Positions 38,971 through 48,367 of a stretch of DNA of 64,000 bases are shown here, in pieces. A program made the position numbers and the translations under genes. Below the pieces are notes generated by a model, which saw only the letters and a list, made by a program, of their open reading frames with translations, was not told the DNA's origin and did no database searches. The stretch covers positions 7,130,001-7,194,000 of the forward strand of contig NZ_JACHMX010000001.1 of assembly GCF_014205155.1 (NCBI RefSeq), read 5' to 3'. Each line of letters starts with the position of its first letter. Position 1 is the first letter of the stretch. The DNA is from Amycolatopsis umgeniensis. GTDB taxonomy: Bacteria; Actinomycetota; Actinomycetes; Mycobacteriales; Pseudonocardiaceae.

Positions 38971-39837
38971 CTAACCCGTGCCGGTGTCGCTCAGTTTGGC
39001 GGGCTCTTCGGTGGGCTCGGGCCCTTCGTCGCCGCGGACGCGATGCCGTCCGGCCCGGCTCGAGCGGAGGACCTTCGCCAGCACCATGTTGAAGGTGAGC
39101 GCGATCTCCTGCGCGCCGGGGGAGTGCCACTCGTGGATCGGGCTGCACGCGCCCTGCGCCTGCTGCACGGCGAGCCTGTCCGGGATGGCCGTCGGCATCA
39201 CCAGCGGGCCGAAGTTCTCCCGCAGTTCGGCCACGCGGAACTGGTGCTCGTAGGAGCGCACGCGGAGCTTGTTGACCACGACGCCGATCGGCCGGAGACC
39301 CGGGTTCTGCTCCTCGCGGATCTTCTCGATCGCTTCGAGCGCGCGGCGGGCGCCGGAGACGGCGTACATCGTCGGCTCGGTGACGATCAGGGCGCTGTCC
39401 GCGGCCACCAGCGCCGAGCGGGTCAGCCTGCCCAGCGACGGCGGGCAGTCGAGGATCACCAGTTCGTAGGGTTCCTCGCGCAGCGGGTTCGTGTGCAGCT
39501 CGTCGAGCGCGCGGGAGAGGTTCTCCAGACGGCGGATGTCGGCGTCGGGCTCGTTGAGCATCTCCAGCTCTTCGGCGCCGACGAGGACGTCGATCTGGTC
39601 GCTCCACACGCTGGGCGCGATCGCGCGTTCGAGCACCGAGCGCACCGGCGTCTCCAGGACGTCGGCCAGGGTGCGATCGGTGAGGGGCGGGTCCAGCGAC
39701 GTGGTGGCGTTGCCTTGCGGGTCGAGGTCGGCCACGAGGGTCCTGGCGCCCCTGCGCAGGGCGGCGGACGCGACACCGAGGGCGACCGTCGTTTTACCGA
39801 CGCCACCCTTCAGGCTGAGAACAGCGACCGTGTGCAC
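38971..39837 (-). CDS. ParA-family ATPase
   Basis: A 288-residue deviant Walker-A ATPase (KGGVGKTT, residues 10-17), with DLDPQGNAT, and LILDCPPSLGRLT as Walker B region. It belongs to the ParA/Soj/MinD group that positions chromosomes, plasmids or protein complexes. No ParB gene or parS site is adjacent, so it is an orphan; the chromosomal parAB of actinobacteria lies near the origin. The C-terminal 35 residues are charged and poorly conserved. The start is GTG. Confidence 0.88.
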   Translation of the reverse strand: MHTVAVLSLKGGVGKTTVALGVASAALRRGARTLVADLDPQGNATTSLDPPLTDRTLADVLETPVRSVLERAIAPSVWSDQIDVLVGAEELEMLNEPDADIRRLENLSRALDELHTNPLREEPYELVILDCPPSLGRLTRSALVAADSALIVTEPTMYAVSGARRALEAIEKIREEQNPGLRPIGVVVNKLRVRSYEHQFRVAELRENFGPLVMPTAIPDRLAVQQAQGACSPIHEWHSPGAQEIALTFNMVLAKVLRSSRAGRHRVRGDEGPEPTEEPAKLSDTGTG

Positions 39838-39945
39838 TCGACCAGCCTACGGGCAGTCGGCGGGACGGCTCCTTGGCAAGGTGTCGAACACCGCATCGGA
39901 CTACACCCGGCGGCGCCCGGAAGGCGGGCATTACGCTGTGCGTTC

Positions 39946-40677
39946 ATGAAGACGGACACCGTGGCCACGCGGGGATCGGGGGCGGTTCGCCGGGTTCTCG
40001 AAGCAGAACTCCGGGCCGCACGGGCGCGAGGCGCACAACAGCCGCACGTCGTCGACGTCGGCGGCGGAAGCGGGGGCTGGGCGGTACCGCTGGCCTCGGC
40101 GGGCTGCCTGGTGACCGTGGTCGAGCCGAACCCCAACGCGCTGGCGACCCTGCGCCGCCGCGCCGAGGAAGAGGGCGTCTCCGGCAGCATCACGGTGATC
40201 GCCGACGACTCCGACGCGCTCGGAGCCCACGTCGAGGCCGGATCGGCCGATCTCGTGCTCGCGCACGGCCTGCTCGAAGTCGTCGACGATCCGGAGGCGG
40301 TGCTCGCCGCGCTGGCCACCGCGGTCAAACCCGGCGGCGCGGTCTCGGTGCTGGTGGCGAACCGCCACGCCGCGATCCTGCAGCGCGCGCTGGCCGGACG
40401 GCTCGGCGAGGCGCGGGAACTGCTCGCGGCCGAGAGCGGCGTGCTGGGCGGCGGCCGCGAGACCGTGCTGCGGCGCTTCGACGGCGAGGCCCTCAGCGCG
40501 CAACTGGTCGCGGCGGGGCTCGAGGTGGAATCGCTGCAGGGCGATGGCGTCGTCGCGGACTTCGTGCCCGGCGGAGTGCGGGAAGAGGACCTGGCGGAGT
40601 TCGAGCTGGCGGCCGCGTCGGTTTCGCCGCTGCGGGACATCTCCAGCAGGCTGCACATCTTGGCGCGCCGTCCCTGA
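39946..40677 (+). CDS. Class I SAM-dependent methyltransferase
   Basis: A 243-residue methyltransferase. Motif I is VVDVGGGSGGWAVPLA (35-50), with the acidic residue after strand two in TVVEPNP. The later LVLAHGLLEVVDDPEAVLAALATAVKPGGAVSVLV follows the UbiE/MenG-like plan. The ATG at 39946 is used; the open frame before it is antisense to parA. The substrate is unknown. Directly after its stop begins the repeat-bounded segment 40679-40935, then dinB. Confidence 0.88.
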   Translation: MKTDTVATRGSGAVRRVLEAELRAARARGAQQPHVVDVGGGSGGWAVPLASAGCLVTVVEPNPNALATLRRRAEEEGVSGSITVIADDSDALGAHVEAGSADLVLAHGLLEVVDDPEAVLAALATAVKPGGAVSVLVANRHAAILQRALAGRLGEARELLAAESGVLGGGRETVLRRFDGEALSAQLVAAGLEVESLQGDGVVADFVPGGVREEDLAEFELAAASVSPLRDISSRLHILARRP

Positions 40678-40678
40678 C

Positions 40679-40935
40679 CTCGTGAGTGGTAAGTCGGGTT
40701 ATCGAGGGGAAGGCAACGTGGCTTGGCCGCGGATGGCCTGTGGCGATGTCCCGAAAGCCACTTTCGGGACATCAGGTGTCCCGAAAGTGGCTTTCGCGAC
40801 ACCCGGGTAAGCGGCCACGCTGGGGAGACGCGTTGCGAAAGTGCTTTCGCGACTTCGCCCACGTATCGGGCGCCGAAGAGTGCCATCACGCCACCTTTGC
40901 CTCACCCCTCGATAGCCGTCCTTGCCACTCACGAG
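40679..40935. repeat. MITE-like segment with 11-bp terminal inverted repeats
   Basis: CTCGTGAGTGG (40679-40689) and CCACTCACGAG (40925-40935) are perfect inverted ends. Inside are family C palindrome copy 2 and a mini-palindrome GCGAAAGTGCTTTCGC (40835-40850). There is no coding frame of note and no obvious target-site duplication. Confidence 0.6.
40746..40802. repeat. Dispersed palindrome family C, copy 2
   Basis: ATGTCCCGAAAGCCACTTTC ... GAAAGTGGCTTTCGCGACAC around a GGGACATCAGGTGTCCC centre. It is almost identical to 8326-8382 and 50943-50998. Confidence 0.85.
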
Positions 40936-40969
40936 CGAGATTGTCGGTGGTCCGGGCTAGCGTCTGCTC

Positions 40970-42217
40970 GTGGGGAGAAACGCTGAACTGCCCGGTGGGA
41001 TGGCCCGCTACCGGGTGACCACCGGGGCCACCACCTGGCCGGACGACACCGGCTGCGGTCTGCTGCACGTCGACATGGACGCCTTCTTCGTGTCCTGCGA
41101 GCTGCGCACGCGTCCCGAGCTGGCGGACGAGCCGGTGGTCGTCTCCGGTGGCGGCCCGCGGTCGGTCGTGGCGGCCGCGAGCTATGCGGCGCGCGAGTTC
41201 GGGGTCCGCTCGGCCATGCCGTTCTCGACAGCCAAACGGCTCTGCCCCCAGCTGATCTGCATCACCCCCACGCCCGGCCTCTACGGCGAGGTGTCCCAAG
41301 GCGTCATGGCGGTCTTCCGTGAGCTGACGCCTCTGGTGGAGCCGCTGAGCCTGGACGAGGCCTTCCTGGACGTCAGCGGGGCGCTCAAGCGGCTGGACTC
41401 GTCACCGGCGCGGCTGGGCGCCTGGATCCGGGAGCGGGTCGCCGCGGACTTCGGGATCAGCTGCTCGGTCGGCGTCGCGAAGATCAAGTTCGTCGCGAAG
41501 CTCGCGTCCGGGATGGCGAAACCGGACGGCATGGTCGTCGTCCCGGCGGCCGAGACGCTCGCCTTCCTGCACCCGCTGCCGGTGTCGGCGCTGTGGGGCG
41601 TCGGCAAACGCACCGAGGAGCACCTGCGGCAGCAGGGCCTCGACACGATCGCCGACATCGCCGCCGCGCCGCTGTCCAGGCTGAGGCGTTCGCTCGGGCG
41701 GGCGCTGGGGGAGCACCTGTACGCGCTCGCGAACGGCCACGACGAGCGCGAGGTGATCCCGGAGACGCCGGACAAGTCGATCGGCGCCGAAGTGACCTTC
41801 GACGTCGACCTCCACGACCGCTCGGCGCTCGGACTCGAACTGCTCCGGCTCTCGGAACGTGTCGCCGCCACCCTGCGCCGCCGGGGACTGCGCGGGCGGA
41901 CGGTGTCGATCAAGGTCCGGTTCGCGGATTTCAAGACCATCACGCGCGCCAGGACAACCGCCGTCGGGGTGGATGTGGCCCGCGACATCCACCGCACCGC
42001 CGTCGAACTCCTCACCGAGCACGCGCCGGCGGGCGCAGTCCGCCTGATCGGCGTAAGGGTCGAGGGTTTGGACACGGAGGGTGACGGAGAACAACTACTT
42101 TTCGACTCACCCGAACCCCGTTGGCGGGATGCGGAAGTCGCCGCCGACGTCGCGAGGTCGAAGTTCGGCGCCGCGGCGGTGCGGCCCGCGTCACTGCTGA
42201 CCCCCCGTGACCAGTGA
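40970..42217 (+). CDS. dinB: DNA polymerase IV
   Basis: A Y-family translesion polymerase of 415 residues. LLHVDMDAFFVSCE (31-44) and SLDEAFLD (127-134) carry the metal-binding acids. The helix-hairpin-helix LPVSALWGVGKRTEEHL and a little-finger domain follow. QLLFD at about 375-379 is a beta-clamp motif. The GTG at 40970 lies seven bases after a TAGCGT -10-like box, so the transcript may be leaderless; ATG at 41000 is the alternative. No LexA-type SOS box was seen. Confidence 0.94.
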   Translation: MGRNAELPGGMARYRVTTGATTWPDDTGCGLLHVDMDAFFVSCELRTRPELADEPVVVSGGGPRSVVAAASYAAREFGVRSAMPFSTAKRLCPQLICITPTPGLYGEVSQGVMAVFRELTPLVEPLSLDEAFLDVSGALKRLDSSPARLGAWIRERVAADFGISCSVGVAKIKFVAKLASGMAKPDGMVVVPAAETLAFLHPLPVSALWGVGKRTEEHLRQQGLDTIADIAAAPLSRLRRSLGRALGEHLYALANGHDEREVIPETPDKSIGAEVTFDVDLHDRSALGLELLRLSERVAATLRRRGLRGRTVSIKVRFADFKTITRARTTAVGVDVARDIHRTAVELLTEHAPAGAVRLIGVRVEGLDTEGDGEQLLFDSPEPRWRDAEVAADVARSKFGAAAVRPASLLTPRDQ

Positions 42218-42414
42218 CATCGCCTGTTCGGCCGTCTTCGAGAGAGCCGAGTCGGGTGGTTTCGGCCAATTCGATCCCTTCTGGATACGGGATCGGGTAG
42301 TCGGACGAGCGCGGGGCTCGTATCCTGGACAGAGACACCCCGCCTGGGGTTGTCTGTTGGGTCCATGACGTTGCGCGGCCCGGCGCCCGCGACAGCTGTG
42401 CCGGAGGAGGAAAG

Positions 42415-42828
42415 ATGCCACTCTCCGAGCATGAGCAGCGGCTGCTCGATCAGATCGAGCGCGAGCTCTATGCCGAGGACCCCAAGTTCGCATCCACGGT
42501 GCGAGGCACCCGGTTGCGCCGCCCCGCCCGCCGACGGCGTTTGCAGGGCATCGCCCTGTTCGTAGTGGGCGTCGCACTCCTGGTGCTCGGCGTGGTGGTC
42601 AACATCCGGGTGGCCGAGATCCCAGTGATCAGCGTGCTCGGGTTCCTCGTGATGTTCTTCGGAGTCATGATGGCCGTCACGTCGATTCGGCAAGGAGCCG
42701 AAGCGGAAGGCGGTAAGGAAAGCGGTGGCCAGGGGGCAGGCGGTGGTGGCGGCAAGTCGTCCCCGCGCCGGAGTTCCTTCACCCAGCGCATGGAAGAGCG
42801 CTTCCGCCAGCGCTTCGAGGAGCAGTAG
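42415..42828 (+). CDS. DUF3040 membrane protein
   Basis: A 137-residue protein. The N-terminal MPLSEHEQRLLDQIERELYAEDPKFAS is the DUF3040 signature. Two membrane helices (about 44-62 and 68-88) follow. The cytoplasmic C-terminus has a Gly-rich linker and a basic helix ending RFRQRFEEQ. A strong GGAGGAGGAAAG precedes the ATG. Homologues are usually found close to mraZ and the division genes in actinobacteria; here mraZ is 8.6 kb further on. The function is unknown. Confidence 0.9.
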   Translation: MPLSEHEQRLLDQIERELYAEDPKFASTVRGTRLRRPARRRRLQGIALFVVGVALLVLGVVVNIRVAEIPVISVLGFLVMFFGVMMAVTSIRQGAEAEGGKESGGQGAGGGGGKSSPRRSSFTQRMEERFRQRFEEQ

Positions 42829-42837
42829 CTCTCACAC

Positions 42838-42882
42838 ACGCGAACATGCCGACGGGGCCGTGCCCCGTCGGCATGTTCGCGT
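42838..42882. terminator. Perfect 21-bp stem terminator
   Basis: ACGCGAACATGCCGACGGGGC pairs perfectly with the complement across a three-base loop (CGT), ten bases after the DUF3040 stop. It is the longest perfect stem noted among the terminators here. It lacks a T tract, as is common in high-GC actinobacteria. Confidence 0.9.
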
Positions 42883-42941
42883 TGTCATGCCGATCGAGGC
42901 GACTGCTCGCGCTGGGTACGGAGTATGCGAGGGGGGCTTTG

Positions 42942-43095
42942 CCCACGTGTCGTGTGGTGATGGGAGCTTTTGCCCGCGTGTCGTGTGGTGAAGGTTCCCT
43001 TGACCCATCCAGTGCGTGAGGGGACTTTCCCCACGTGTCACGCGGTGAAGGCTCCCTTCACCCACCAAGTACGTGAAGGGGGCCTTCACGTACTT
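42942..43095. repeat. Degenerate tandem repeats plus family B palindrome copy 2
   Basis: Three copies of CCCRCGTGTCRYGYGGTGA start at 42942, 42973 and 43030, each followed by a GAAGG/CCCTT-type stretch. The block ends in the palindrome AAGTACGTGAAGG..CCTTCACGTACTT (43067-43095), related to 825-882. It sits at the 3' end of the transglutaminase operon. Confidence 0.65.
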
Positions 43096-43103
43096 CACAC
43101 CGG

Positions 43104-45611
43104 TTACTTGCCTCGCCGCAGCGAGCGCGGGAACAGCCGGCCCTTCCACGACATGGGCGCGTTCCGCTTCAGGCTCTTGCGAACCTCGTCGAAGGCCGGG
43201 CCCAGCTCGTGGTCGTTTGACGGCTCGGCCGAGTACCAGGATCGCTCCACGACGCCGATGACCGTCCGCAGGCCGGAGCGGCCCTCGTCGTCCAGACGGT
43301 GCTTCTCGACGACCTTCCGCCCCGCCACGCGCACCGTGTCGCCGTCGGAGAGCGGCAGGCCGCGGTCCGCGCATTCGTCCATCAGTTCGCGCCACGCGGC
43401 GTCGGCCGCGGCGGGGGAGTGGGACGCGATCTTCTGCAGCCGCAGCCGCCGCTTGATCTCCCGGATCGCCGTCGGCGTCCCGAGGCCGCCGAGGACGACC
43501 ACCAGCACCAGCGCGAACCACCACGACACCCAAGCCGCCAGGAACGCGAACGCCCCCACCCACAGGCCGATCGCTATCAGCGGCAGCCAGTTCGCCACGT
43601 TCTGGTTGTCCAGCAACCCGTGAGCCGGAGCGGGCGCGTCCGGGGACGGTGACGAGCGCATCAGCGCCCGGTGTCTCAACCGCGACCGCACGATCACGAC
43701 CAGGGTCAGCGCGGCCGCCAGCCCGCCGAGAAGACCGGCGAGGATGGCGGGCCACAGCGGCTCTTCGTCCTGCTGGCCACCGCTGCCGTCCGCGCCGGGA
43801 TCCGCGCCCGGTTCGCGGGGAGTGCCGGTGGCGGGGGCGCTCGACGCCGGCGCGCTCGGCACTTCCTGGGTGTCGTTGGTCGTGGAGCTGCTGGTGTCGT
43901 TCTGCAGGTACGGCGGGACGACCGCGCGGCCGTCGACCAGCGGGGTCGGGTCGAAGCTGACCCAGCCCTTCGTCTGGAAGTAGACCTCGACCCACGCGTG
44001 CGCGTCCTCGGAGCTGATCGAGAGGTGATCGCCCTTCGGCGTCCCGGAGGTGAAGCCGATGGCGACCCGCGACGGGATGCCGACCGCCCGCAGCATCACG
44101 GCCATCGCGGACGCGAACTGCTCGCAGAACCCGCGTTTGCCGTTGAGGATGAAGTCGGCGAGCGCGTCGGAGTCGGTGGCGTCGGCGGTCTTGGTGTCGT
44201 AGACGAAGCCGTTCTGCGCGGTGAAGAACGACCAGAGCGCCTGGGCCTTGTCGAAGTTGTTGGACTCGTTCTCCGTGAGCTGCTTGGCCTTCGCGGTCAC
44301 CCTGGGATCGACGTTGTCGACCTGGGTGAACTGCAGCGGCACCTCGGCCAGCCGCGCGTCGTCGAGCCGGAGTTCGTCCTTCGACGGTTCCTTGATCGCC
44401 GCGACCTCGGTGTAGGCGGGCGCGTTCTGCTTGGTCGTGGTGAACACGGCACCGCCGACGGGGTCGTACAGCCAGTTGTCGGCCAGCCCGGTGAGCATCC
44501 GCGGCACACCGTAGATCGGCAGCCAGTTGTCGACCCAGTTCGTCGGTTCGATCCGGACCTCGCGTCCGGGACCGTTGCCGTCGTCGCCCTTGACGGCCGG
44601 GAGCGGCTGGTTGGCCTGCACCCCTTGCTGGGCGCGGCCGTTCTGCGCCAGCCCCCAGCCCTTGTTCGGCGTGTACGTGTCGAGGGTGAACGCGCGCAGC
44701 AGCCGCTTGTCCGCGCCCATCCCGTAGACCTTGAACAGCTCGACGTTCTCGCCCTGGTCGAGCAGACCGCGCAGCTGCGTGAACGGCTCGACGCCGAATC
44801 CGCCCGCGCCACCACGGCCCGATCCGGTCCCGCCGGGGAGGCTGCCGACAGTGCCGACCCCGGTGGCGGCCGCGCCGATGACCAGGCCCAGCGCGATCGC
44901 GGCGCTCACGACGCCGACAGGGGCGGACAGCGTGCCCGCCGAGTTGCCCAGTCCTGGCGCGTCCCGGTTGCGCCAGCGGCGGTGCCGGTGGTTGCCGTCG
45001 ACGGCGAGCAGCGCGGCGAACGCGGCGGCGCCGAGCAGGAACGTCCACCACGGCAGCATTTCTTCGGCCAGCGCGGCGGGAACGGCGTACACGCACAGCA
45101 GGACCAGACCGGTCGCGGCGGGCGCGGCGGCGGCCACGGCCAGGGTGTCGACCAGGACCGCGACCAGGCCGATCGCGATGGTGACCAGGCAGAGGATCGG
45201 CGGCGTGCCCTCGATCGGCGGCAGTCCGACGCGGATCTGCTCGGCCGCCGCGGCGAGGACGCCGCGTAGTTCCTCGAGCGCGTCCGGGCCGGGGATGATC
45301 TTCAGGATCCCGCTGGTGGTGAACGCCCCGGTGATCAGGAACAGCAGCACCAGCAGCTGCGCCAGGCCGACGACGATGGTCGGCGCGCGCAGTGAGCGCA
45401 GGGCGAGTCCGGCGGAGGCGATCAGCACGACGGCGACCAGCAGGTAGCCGAACCACGCCCAGCCGGAGACGACCCCGGTCATCGAGGTCGAGGCGAACAG
45501 CGTGGCGAGTCCGGCCGCGATCGGCGCGAGCACACTGCTCGTCCAGACCGGCGGCGGCGCCTCGGGACGCGGTTTGGGGGTGTGCGGGAGGGGCGGCGCG
45601 GTCGTGGTCAC
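43104..45611 (-). CDS. Membrane transglutaminase-like protein (DUF3488/TgpA type)
   Basis: An 835-residue protein. Five or six N-terminal membrane helices end near residue 253. An extracytoplasmic region contains the transglutaminase-like domain with Cys496 (KRGFCEQFASAMAV), His539 (DAHAWVEVYF) and Asp554 (VSFDPTP). Further helices at about 625-645 and 685-730 precede a cytoplasmic tail. It is likely a protease or crosslinking enzyme acting outside the membrane. The GTG start makes a four-base overlap with the DUF58 gene, completing a moxR-DUF58-TGase operon, a widespread set of unclear role. Confidence 0.9.
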   Translation of the reverse strand: MTTTAPPLPHTPKPRPEAPPPVWTSSVLAPIAAGLATLFASTSMTGVVSGWAWFGYLLVAVVLIASAGLALRSLRAPTIVVGLAQLLVLLFLITGAFTTSGILKIIPGPDALEELRGVLAAAAEQIRVGLPPIEGTPPILCLVTIAIGLVAVLVDTLAVAAAAPAATGLVLLCVYAVPAALAEEMLPWWTFLLGAAAFAALLAVDGNHRHRRWRNRDAPGLGNSAGTLSAPVGVVSAAIALGLVIGAAATGVGTVGSLPGGTGSGRGGAGGFGVEPFTQLRGLLDQGENVELFKVYGMGADKRLLRAFTLDTYTPNKGWGLAQNGRAQQGVQANQPLPAVKGDDGNGPGREVRIEPTNWVDNWLPIYGVPRMLTGLADNWLYDPVGGAVFTTTKQNAPAYTEVAAIKEPSKDELRLDDARLAEVPLQFTQVDNVDPRVTAKAKQLTENESNNFDKAQALWSFFTAQNGFVYDTKTADATDSDALADFILNGKRGFCEQFASAMAVMLRAVGIPSRVAIGFTSGTPKGDHLSISSEDAHAWVEVYFQTKGWVSFDPTPLVDGRAVVPPYLQNDTSSSTTNDTQEVPSAPASSAPATGTPREPGADPGADGSGGQQDEEPLWPAILAGLLGGLAAALTLVVIVRSRLRHRALMRSSPSPDAPAPAHGLLDNQNVANWLPLIAIGLWVGAFAFLAAWVSWWFALVLVVVLGGLGTPTAIREIKRRLRLQKIASHSPAAADAAWRELMDECADRGLPLSDGDTVRVAGRKVVEKHRLDDEGRSGLRTVIGVVERSWYSAEPSNDHELGPAFDEVRKSLKRNAPMSWKGRLFPRSLRRGK

Positions 45612-46882
45612 AGGCCGCCTCCGATCAGCGTGCCCCGGCGCGTGGCGGTCTGGCACAGCTCGGCCCAGACCTGCTGCATGGGCGATCCGGGGCCGGCGAC
45701 GACGACGCCCCAGCCCGCGGCGCGCAGCAGCGCCACCGACTCCTCGGTGGCGGCGGCACGGTTTTCGGGCCGGTTGACGCCCGCGGACCAGCCGGGGGTG
45801 TCGAGCAGCACGGCGAGGCTCCGGATCCCGCGCGGGCGGTACCGGGACAGCTCGTGCACGGATTCGTTGCTGACGGTGCCGAGCACGGCGATGAGTTCCT
45901 GTCCTTCGGCCGGATCGTGGCCGAGGGTGATGTCGCGCTGGTGCGCGGGCTGGAGCGCGGCGAGGACGTCGAGCACCACGTTGTCGTAGTGCTCGCCACC
46001 TTCACCGGGGGTGTCGGCCAGGGTCTGGCCGTGTTCGGTGATCAGCCGGACGCGGTGACCGGAGCGGCGCAGGTGCAGGCCGACGGAAGCGGCGAACGAA
46101 ACGGCCCATTCGAGGCTCGCCGCCGGTCCGGTGCCGTGATGCGCGGCCGCGCGGTGATCCAGCAGCACCGTGGTGCCGCCACGCCACGGCCGCTCCTCGA
46201 CGCGGACCATGATCTCGTCGCGGCGGGCTGTCGAGCGCCAGTGGACCTTCCGCAGGTCGTCGCCCTGGCGGTATTGCCGGACGATCACGTCCGCCTCGCC
46301 CTGTCCGGCGTGCAGACGGATGCTGCCGTCGTCCCCGGCGCCGATCCCGGCGCCGCTGGGCAGGCCCCACAGGCCGACCACCTTCGGCACGACGACCAGC
46401 CGCGAATGCCCGATCAGCTCGCGTTCGAACTCGCACAGCCCGAACGGGTCGGTGATCGTCGCCCGCAGCGGGCCGACCTGCTGGATCCCGCGCAGCACCG
46501 GCTGCAGCGGGTACCGCAGCGCGACCCGCCGGTCGTGCGGCAGCCGCTCGACGACGAACCGCGGCCGCGAACCCAGCGCGTAGGGCACGCCGTCTTCGAG
46601 CAGCACCTCGCCCGCCGGGAGCCTGCCGTCACGCCAGAGTTCGAGCTGGACCTCACCGGGCGAGCCGACCGAGACCCGGTCCGGACGCAGCGCGCGCGCC
46701 GCGCCCAGCCGCAGCCGGGTCGCCGAGATGAAGAAGGCGACCAGCAACGGCAGGGCGACGACGAACATCGCGACGCGCAGCAGGTCCCGTTCGTTGAGCA
46801 CGAACGAGCACACCGCCGCGGCGACGCCGGCGGCGAGGAGGCAGCGGCCGCGTGTGGTCAGGCCGGACAGAGCACGCAGCAT
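45608..46882 (-). CDS. DUF58 protein of the MoxR operon
   Basis: A 424-residue protein with two N-terminal membrane helices (about 12-55), a beta-sandwich region (RLRLGAARALRPDRVSVGSPGEVQLEL) and the DUF58 core (DDLRKVHWRSTARRDEIMVRVEE). A vWA-like fold with TTVLLDHRAAAHH follows. Partners of MoxR ATPases in this operon are thought to act with them in assembling or maturing complexes; the target here is unknown. It overlaps the transglutaminase gene by four bases and lies 72 bases after moxR. Confidence 0.9.
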   Translation of the reverse strand: MLRALSGLTTRGRCLLAAGVAAAVCSFVLNERDLLRVAMFVVALPLLVAFFISATRLRLGAARALRPDRVSVGSPGEVQLELWRDGRLPAGEVLLEDGVPYALGSRPRFVVERLPHDRRVALRYPLQPVLRGIQQVGPLRATITDPFGLCEFERELIGHSRLVVVPKVVGLWGLPSGAGIGAGDDGSIRLHAGQGEADVIVRQYRQGDDLRKVHWRSTARRDEIMVRVEERPWRGGTTVLLDHRAAAHHGTGPAASLEWAVSFAASVGLHLRRSGHRVRLITEHGQTLADTPGEGGEHYDNVVLDVLAALQPAHQRDITLGHDPAEGQELIAVLGTVSNESVHELSRYRPRGIRSLAVLLDTPGWSAGVNRPENRAAATEESVALLRAAGWGVVVAGPGSPMQQVWAELCQTATRRGTLIGGGL

Positions 46883-46954
46883 GTGGGTTCAATCCGTCGA
46901 GCGAAGCTCGCCCGTTGAGGGCGGTGGCGGGGGCATGGATGGATTTCCTTTGTA

Positions 46955-48082
46955 TCAGCGGTGGTTCGTGCCCGAAGAGCCCTGCGGGACGGGAACGCGG
47001 TGGAGGATCGCGCGGACGACGTCGGTGGCGGACCGGCGGGCGGCGTGCGCCTCGGTGGTGAGCACCATGCGGTGCGCCAGCACCGGGACCGCGACGGTGT
47101 GCAGGTCGTCCGGGACGACGAACTCGCGGCCCGAGAGCGCGGCCTGCGCGCGGGCGGCGCGGACCAGCTGCAGGGTCGCCCGCGGCGACGCGCCGAGACG
47201 GATCTCGGGCACCTGCCGGGTCGCGGAAACGAGGTCGACGGCGTACCGGCGGATCTCCGGCGACATGTGCACCGCGCGCACCGTCTCGATCAGCCGCTGC
47301 ACCGAATCACGGTCGGACACGGGCTCGAGATCGGCGAGCGGGTTGTGCCCGGCGTGCTCGTCGACCATGGCCAGTTCGGCCTGCTGGTCGGGGTAGCCGA
47401 TGGACACCCGCGCGGTGAACCGGTCCCGCTGGGCCTCGGGCAGCGCGTAGGTGCCCTCCATCTCGATCGGGTTCTGGGTGGCGATCACCATGAACGGCTC
47501 TTCGAGGTGGTACGTCGAGGTGTCGACGGTGACCTGGTGCTCTTCCATGCACTCGAGCAGGGCGGACTGCGTCTTCGGCGAGGCGCGGTTGATCTCGTCG
47601 CCGACCACGATGTTCGCGAACACCGGACCGGGCCGGAACTCGAACCCGCCGCTCTGCCGGTTGTAGATGGACACCCCGGTGACGTCGCTGGGCAACAGGT
47701 CGGGGGTGAACTGGATCCGGCTCACGGTGCAGTCGATCGAGCGGGCCAGCGCCTTCGCCAGCGAGGTCTTGCCGACCCCGGGGACGTCTTCGACGAGGAG
47801 GTGGCCTTCGGCGAGCAGGGTCACGAGCGCGATGCGGATGACGTCGGGTTTGCCGACCAGTACCCGCTCGACGTTGGCGGCGATCCGCCGCGCCGTCTCG
47901 TGCAGTTCGTCCAGCGACGCTGGATTTACCCCAGCCCCCTGTCGGGGGCCCACCCCCGCCGCGCTCGCACGGCCGTTCTGCCGGCCGCTGACCGAGCCGG
48001 CGGCCGTGGGGTACGGCGCTTGCCCGGTTGCCTGCTCGCCCTGCTGTTCGCCGGGCGTCGCAGACTGGATTCTCGACGTCAC
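46955..48082 (-). CDS. MoxR-family AAA+ ATPase
   Basis: A 375-residue ATPase. The N-terminal 55 residues are Gly/Gln-rich and probably disordered. AAA+ motifs: Walker A EDVPGVGKTSLAKAL, Walker B NIVVGDEINRA, sensor I ATQNPIEMEGTYALPEAQRDRF and the arginine finger region. It is a chaperone-like unfoldase or remodeler that works with the DUF58 and transglutaminase proteins downstream. The GTG start at 48082 begins the operon; the divergent gene at 48368 is 285 bases away. I saw no operator in that gap. Confidence 0.93.
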   Translation of the reverse strand: MTSRIQSATPGEQQGEQATGQAPYPTAAGSVSGRQNGRASAAGVGPRQGAGVNPASLDELHETARRIAANVERVLVGKPDVIRIALVTLLAEGHLLVEDVPGVGKTSLAKALARSIDCTVSRIQFTPDLLPSDVTGVSIYNRQSGGFEFRPGPVFANIVVGDEINRASPKTQSALLECMEEHQVTVDTSTYHLEEPFMVIATQNPIEMEGTYALPEAQRDRFTARVSIGYPDQQAELAMVDEHAGHNPLADLEPVSDRDSVQRLIETVRAVHMSPEIRRYAVDLVSATRQVPEIRLGASPRATLQLVRAARAQAALSGREFVVPDDLHTVAVPVLAHRMVLTTEAHAARRSATDVVRAILHRVPVPQGSSGTNHR

Positions 48083-48367
48083 TCGACCTCCTGATGCCGC
48101 GTGGCTGGATGTCCGCTGGGTCTGCTGAAGGCCAGCTCTTCCTCGCCCGGGTGGTCCCCCGAGCAGCGGTCAGCCTCCCACGAAGTGTGTCAAACTCGGG
48201 CGAACTCGTGGGGGGAACCCCGACAACCCCGGCCGATGACTCTGTGCAACCGGAGACCTTACCTCGATCGGGTGAGCTGAGCGCGTTTTCGGGTGCTCCC
48301 GCTGACACGCGGTTTTGTCGTATGCTCCGTTGCGAGGTCGCTCGACTACGGAGAGGCGTAATCGCAT

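Noticed and set aside
38971..39837. Chromosomal parAB origin region
   Set aside because: Only an orphan ParA-type ATPase is present; no ParB gene, parS palindrome, gidB or dnaA-side genes lie nearby.
42942..43095. CRISPR array
   Set aside because: There are only three imperfect repeats with spacers of about 12 and 38 bases and no cas genes; a degenerate tandem repeat is more accurate.
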